Shown here piece after piece: positions 61,491 through 64,000 of a DNA stretch of 64,000 bases. Location: positions 1-64,000 of the forward strand of contig NZ_PVNE01000010.1 of assembly GCF_003001905.1 (NCBI RefSeq), in the 5' to 3' direction. A model generated the notes under the pieces. The model did not search any database and was not told the origin of the DNA. It saw nothing but the letters and a program-made list of their open reading frames with translations. The DNA comes from Planifilum fimeticola. GTDB lineage: Bacteria; Bacillota; Bacilli; Thermoactinomycetales; DSM-44946. The translations under genes were made by a program, and so were the position numbers. The first letter of the stretch is position 1. Every line of letters starts with the position of its first letter.

Positions 61491-62060
61491 GTGCGACTCC
61501 CCAAAAAGGAACGGCAGCGGCAGTTGAAACTGGCGCTTCAAGCCAACCCTTTCCTCACGGATGAGGAGATGGCCCGGCGACACGGGGTCAGCGTCCAAAC
61601 CATCCGCCTGGACCGGATGGAGCTGGGAATCCCGGAACTGCGCGAACGGATCAAGGACATGGCTGAAGGGAATTTTGACCGGATCCGTTCCCTGGCTCCG
61701 GAAGAGGTGATCGGCGAGATCGTGGATCTTCAGCTGAATCGAAGCGGCGTTTCCGTACTGGAGATTCGCGAAGAGCATGTGTTTTCCCGCAACCGGATCG
61801 CCCGGGGGCATCACCTGTTTGCCCAGGCCAACTCTCTGGCCGTCGCCGTCATCGATGCGGATGTGGTGCTCACCGCATCGGCGGCGATCCGGTTCGTGCG
61901 ACCGGTGCATCTGGGGGAAAAGTGCATTGCCAAGGCCCGCGTCGTCAAATCCACCCCTCACCGGATTCAGGTGGACGTGGAGACCTTTGTCAACGAGGAG
62001 AGGGTGTTTCAGGGAGTGTTCGACATGTACCGCTCCAGGGAGGAGAAAGGCAGGAAGTGA
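61491..62060 (+). CDS. fapR: malonyl-CoA-responsive lipid-synthesis repressor FapR
   Basis: A 189-residue regulator with an N-terminal DeoR-like helix-turn-helix (residues 1-45: PFLTDEEMARRHGVSVQTIR) and a hot-dog thioesterase-like effector domain (about 75-185) that binds malonyl-CoA. Length and start (RLPKKERQRQLKLALQ) agree with B. subtilis FapR (188 residues). The start is GTG 61491, about ten bases after AGGGTGG; GTG 61479 is too close to that box. The product represses fatty-acid and phospholipid genes including its own operon. Confidence 0.94.
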   Translation: MRLPKKERQRQLKLALQANPFLTDEEMARRHGVSVQTIRLDRMELGIPELRERIKDMAEGNFDRIRSLAPEEVIGEIVDLQLNRSGVSVLEIREEHVFSRNRIARGHHLFAQANSLAVAVIDADVVLTASAAIRFVRPVHLGEKCIAKARVVKSTPHRIQVDVETFVNEERVFQGVFDMYRSREEKGRK

Positions 62061-62072
62061 GGAGGAGAAGGA

Positions 62073-63071
62073 ATGCGGATTGCATTGGACGCCATGGGCG
62101 GTGATCACGCTCCGAAGGCGATCTGCGACGGAATCCGCTCGGCGGCTCAGGAGTGGAGGGACGACGAGTTCGTTCTGATCGGTCCTGAAGAGGTTCTGCG
62201 GCCGCTTTTCGCGGACGGGTTCCCGTCCAACGTACGGATTTTGCATACGGCGGAATGGATTGGACCGGACGAAGAGCCGGTGAAGGCCGTCCGACGAAAG
62301 AAAGGATCCTCCTTGGTAGTCGGTTGCCAACAGGTGAAGGAGGGGGAGGTTGACGCCTTCATCAGCGCGGGGAACACCGGCGCGTTGATGGCGGCGGGCC
62401 TCTTATATACCGGTCGGATTCAAGGGATCGACCGGCCGGCGCTCGCCCCGATGTTTCCGAGCGTATCCGGCAGGGGAACGCTGGTGCTCGACGTGGGGGC
62501 CAACCCCGATGCCAAGGCGCATCATTTGGCGCAATACGCACTGATGGGAAGCATCTATTCCGAAAAGGTGCTGGGATTTGAAAACCCCCGGGTGGGTTTG
62601 CTCAATATCGGGACCGAGGAGGGAAAAGGGACCGAGCTGATTAAAGAGGCTTACCGGTTGATCCAGGAATTGCCGATCCATTTTGTGGGAAATGTCGAGT
62701 CCCGGGACATTCTTCACGGCGTCTGCGACGTATTGGTTTGCGACGGATTCAGCGGGAACATCCTCCTCAAGACGTCGGAGGGCGTGGCCAAGGCGATTAT
62801 GGACCGGCTCAAACAGGAGTTCACCCGAACCTGGTGGAACAAGCTGGCTGCGGCGGTGCTGAAGCCGGGTCTCAAGCGCTTCGCCCGGGAGATCAATTAC
62901 AAGGAACACGGCGGAGCTCCCCTGTTGGGGCTGTCCGGTCCGATCATCAAGGCGCACGGTTCCTCGGATGCCAAAGCGGTCTTTCACGCCGTCCGCCAAG
63001 CCCGTCTGTTCGTGGAGCGGGGGGTTATCCCGCGGATCACCGAGGATTTACATAGAATCGAGAGGGGCTGA
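62073..63071 (+). CDS. plsX: phosphate acyltransferase PlsX
   Basis: A 332-residue peripheral membrane enzyme making acyl-phosphate from acyl-ACP for PlsY. It has [15 protein letters not shown] at the N-terminus, [14 protein letters not shown] near residues 93-106 and [17 protein letters not shown] near 179-195. It starts 12 bases after fapR, behind GGAGGAGAAGG. Acyl-phosphate is also the product of FakA/FakB encoded upstream in this window, linking exogenous and endogenous fatty-acid routes. Confidence 0.96.
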   Translation: MRIALDAMGGDHAPKAICDGIRSAAQEWRDDEFVLIGPEEVLRPLFADGFPSNVRILHTAEWIGPDEEPVKAVRRKKGSSLVVGCQQVKEGEVDAFISAGNTGALMAAGLLYTGRIQGIDRPALAPMFPSVSGRGTLVLDVGANPDAKAHHLAQYALMGSIYSEKVLGFENPRVGLLNIGTEEGKGTELIKEAYRLIQELPIHFVGNVESRDILHGVCDVLVCDGFSGNILLKTSEGVAKAIMDRLKQEFTRTWWNKLAAAVLKPGLKRFAREINYKEHGGAPLLGLSGPIIKAHGSSDAKAVFHAVRQARLFVERGVIPRITEDLHRIERG

Positions 63072-63075
63072 ACAG

Positions 63076-64000
63076 CTTGAAACCGGTGGGGATCATCGGG
63101 ACAGGTTCATATCTGCCGGAGAAGGTCTTGACCAACAAGGATTTGGAAACCATGGTAGATACGACGGATGAATGGATCGTCAGCCGGACGGGAATCCGGG
63201 AGCGGCGCATCGCCGCGGAAGAGCAGGCCTCTTCCGATCTGGCGGTGGAAGCGGGCCGCAGGGCGCTGGAGGCGGCGGGAGTGACGGCGGATCAGCTGGA
63301 TTTGATCATCGTGGCCACCGTGACTCCCGACATGATGTTCCCGGCGACGGCCTGTCTGCTGCAGGACCGCCTGGGGGCGAAAAGGGCGGCCGCGTTCGAC
63401 CTGTCCGCGGCCTGTTCGGGATTTTTGTACGGCATAGCGACCGCGACCCAGTTCATCCAAAGCGGCATGTACCGGTATGCCCTGGTGGTCGGTGTGGACT
63501 GCCTTTCCAGAATCACCAACTGGGAGGACCGGAACACCTGCGTGCTGTTCGGCGACGGAGCCGGAGCGGTCGTTTTGGGGCCGGTGGAGGAGGGACGCGG
63601 TTTCCTCTCCTTTGAACTGGGGGCCGACGGGTCCGGCGGGGATTTGCTGAAGCAGCCTGCGGGCGGATCCCGCATGCCGGCGAGCCGGCACACGGTGGAT
63701 GAGCGCCTCCACACCATTTCCATGGCCGGCAGGGAGGTTTTCAAGTTTGCCGTCCGCGTGATGGGAAATGCTGCGGAGGAGGCGCTCTCGAAGGCGGGGA
63801 TGACGAAGGAGGACATCGATTTCCTCGTGCCCCATCAGGCCAACATCCGCATCATCGATGCCGCCGTCAAGCGGTTCGGACTGTCGGAGGAGAAGGTGAT
63901 CGTCAATCTGGACCGCTTCGGCAACATGTCCTCGGCGTCCATCCCGGTGGCCCTGGATGAAGCGGTGCACCAGGGACGGATCAAAAAGGGGGATACGCTG
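63076..64000 (+). CDS. fabH: 3-oxoacyl-ACP synthase III (partial, runs off window)
   Basis: 308 codons to the window edge without a stop. It starts at TTG 63076 behind GAGAGGGG. The catalytic triad is visible: Cys in [13 protein letters not shown] (about residues 107-119), His in VPHQANIRI (about 252-260) and Asn in [12 protein letters not shown] (about 280-291, shown with flanking residues). FabH condenses acetyl- or branched acyl-CoA with malonyl-ACP to start fatty-acid synthesis. Only the last 15-25 residues are missing. Placement directly after plsX is common in Bacillota but differs from the B. subtilis fapR-plsX-fabD order. Confidence 0.93.

Overview
The window is GC-rich DNA from a spore-forming Bacillota, most likely a Thermoactinomycetaceae-like member of the Bacillales (inference). 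The evidence is spoVM, an alpha/beta-type SASP, a gerA-type germination operon, ylbJ, remA, fapR and prpC-prkC, together with gene order close to the Bacillus subtilis yloA-to-recG and ylbH-to-rpmF regions. Many genes start with GTG or TTG behind strong AGGAGG-type ribosome binding sites. No rRNA, tRNA, CRISPR array or phage was seen. One truncated IS-type transposase sits at the left edge.

Layout. 1-4.4 kb: transposase start, an AT-richer methyltransferase, an orphan PqqD-like protein, an OPT transporter, and a macrodomain protein with a possible leader ORF. 4.4-12.2 kb, minus strand: rqcH, an ABC-2 exporter operon, and a two-component system. 12.4-18.1 kb: two tandem yloB-like Ca2+ P-type ATPase genes with an almost identical 2.35-kb core and the same one-base frameshift. 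18.1-23.9 kb: dapF, a MerR-controlled acyl-CoA dehydrogenase/acyl-CoA ligase operon, and a TatD-like hydrolase. 24-27.6 kb: a SASP gene, pgi and pgcA. 27.7-36.5 kb: yicC-remA-gmk-rpoZ-coaBC-priA-def-fmt-rsmB. 36.5-41.2 kb: a structured leader and gerKA-gerKB-(gerB relic)-gerKC, inserted between rsmB and rlmN. 41.4-55 kb: rlmN-prpC-prkC-rsgA-rpe-thiN-spoVM, rpmB (opposite strand), asp23-fakA-degV-sdaAB-sdaAA-recG. 55-56 kb: two unrecognised genes and a hairpin-rich gap. 56.3-64 kb: rsmD-coaD, ylbJ (opposite strand), ylbK-ylbL-ylbN-rpmF-fapR-plsX-fabH (cut by the window end).

How the genes work together. The central block supplies nucleotide, coenzyme A, replication-restart and translation-processing functions, plus the PrkC/PrpC signalling pair. 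fakA-degV, fapR, plsX and fabH form a membrane-lipid theme, with a likely FapR operator just downstream of the fapR promoter. Sporulation and germination functions (SASP, GerK, SpoVM, YlbJ) are scattered among them.

The least ordinary parts are the frameshifted ATPase pair, the riboswitch-like leader before gerKA, the decayed second gerB, a folded RNA candidate after spoVM, a divergent promoter pair apparently sharing one palindromic -35 box, and two unknown genes after recG.
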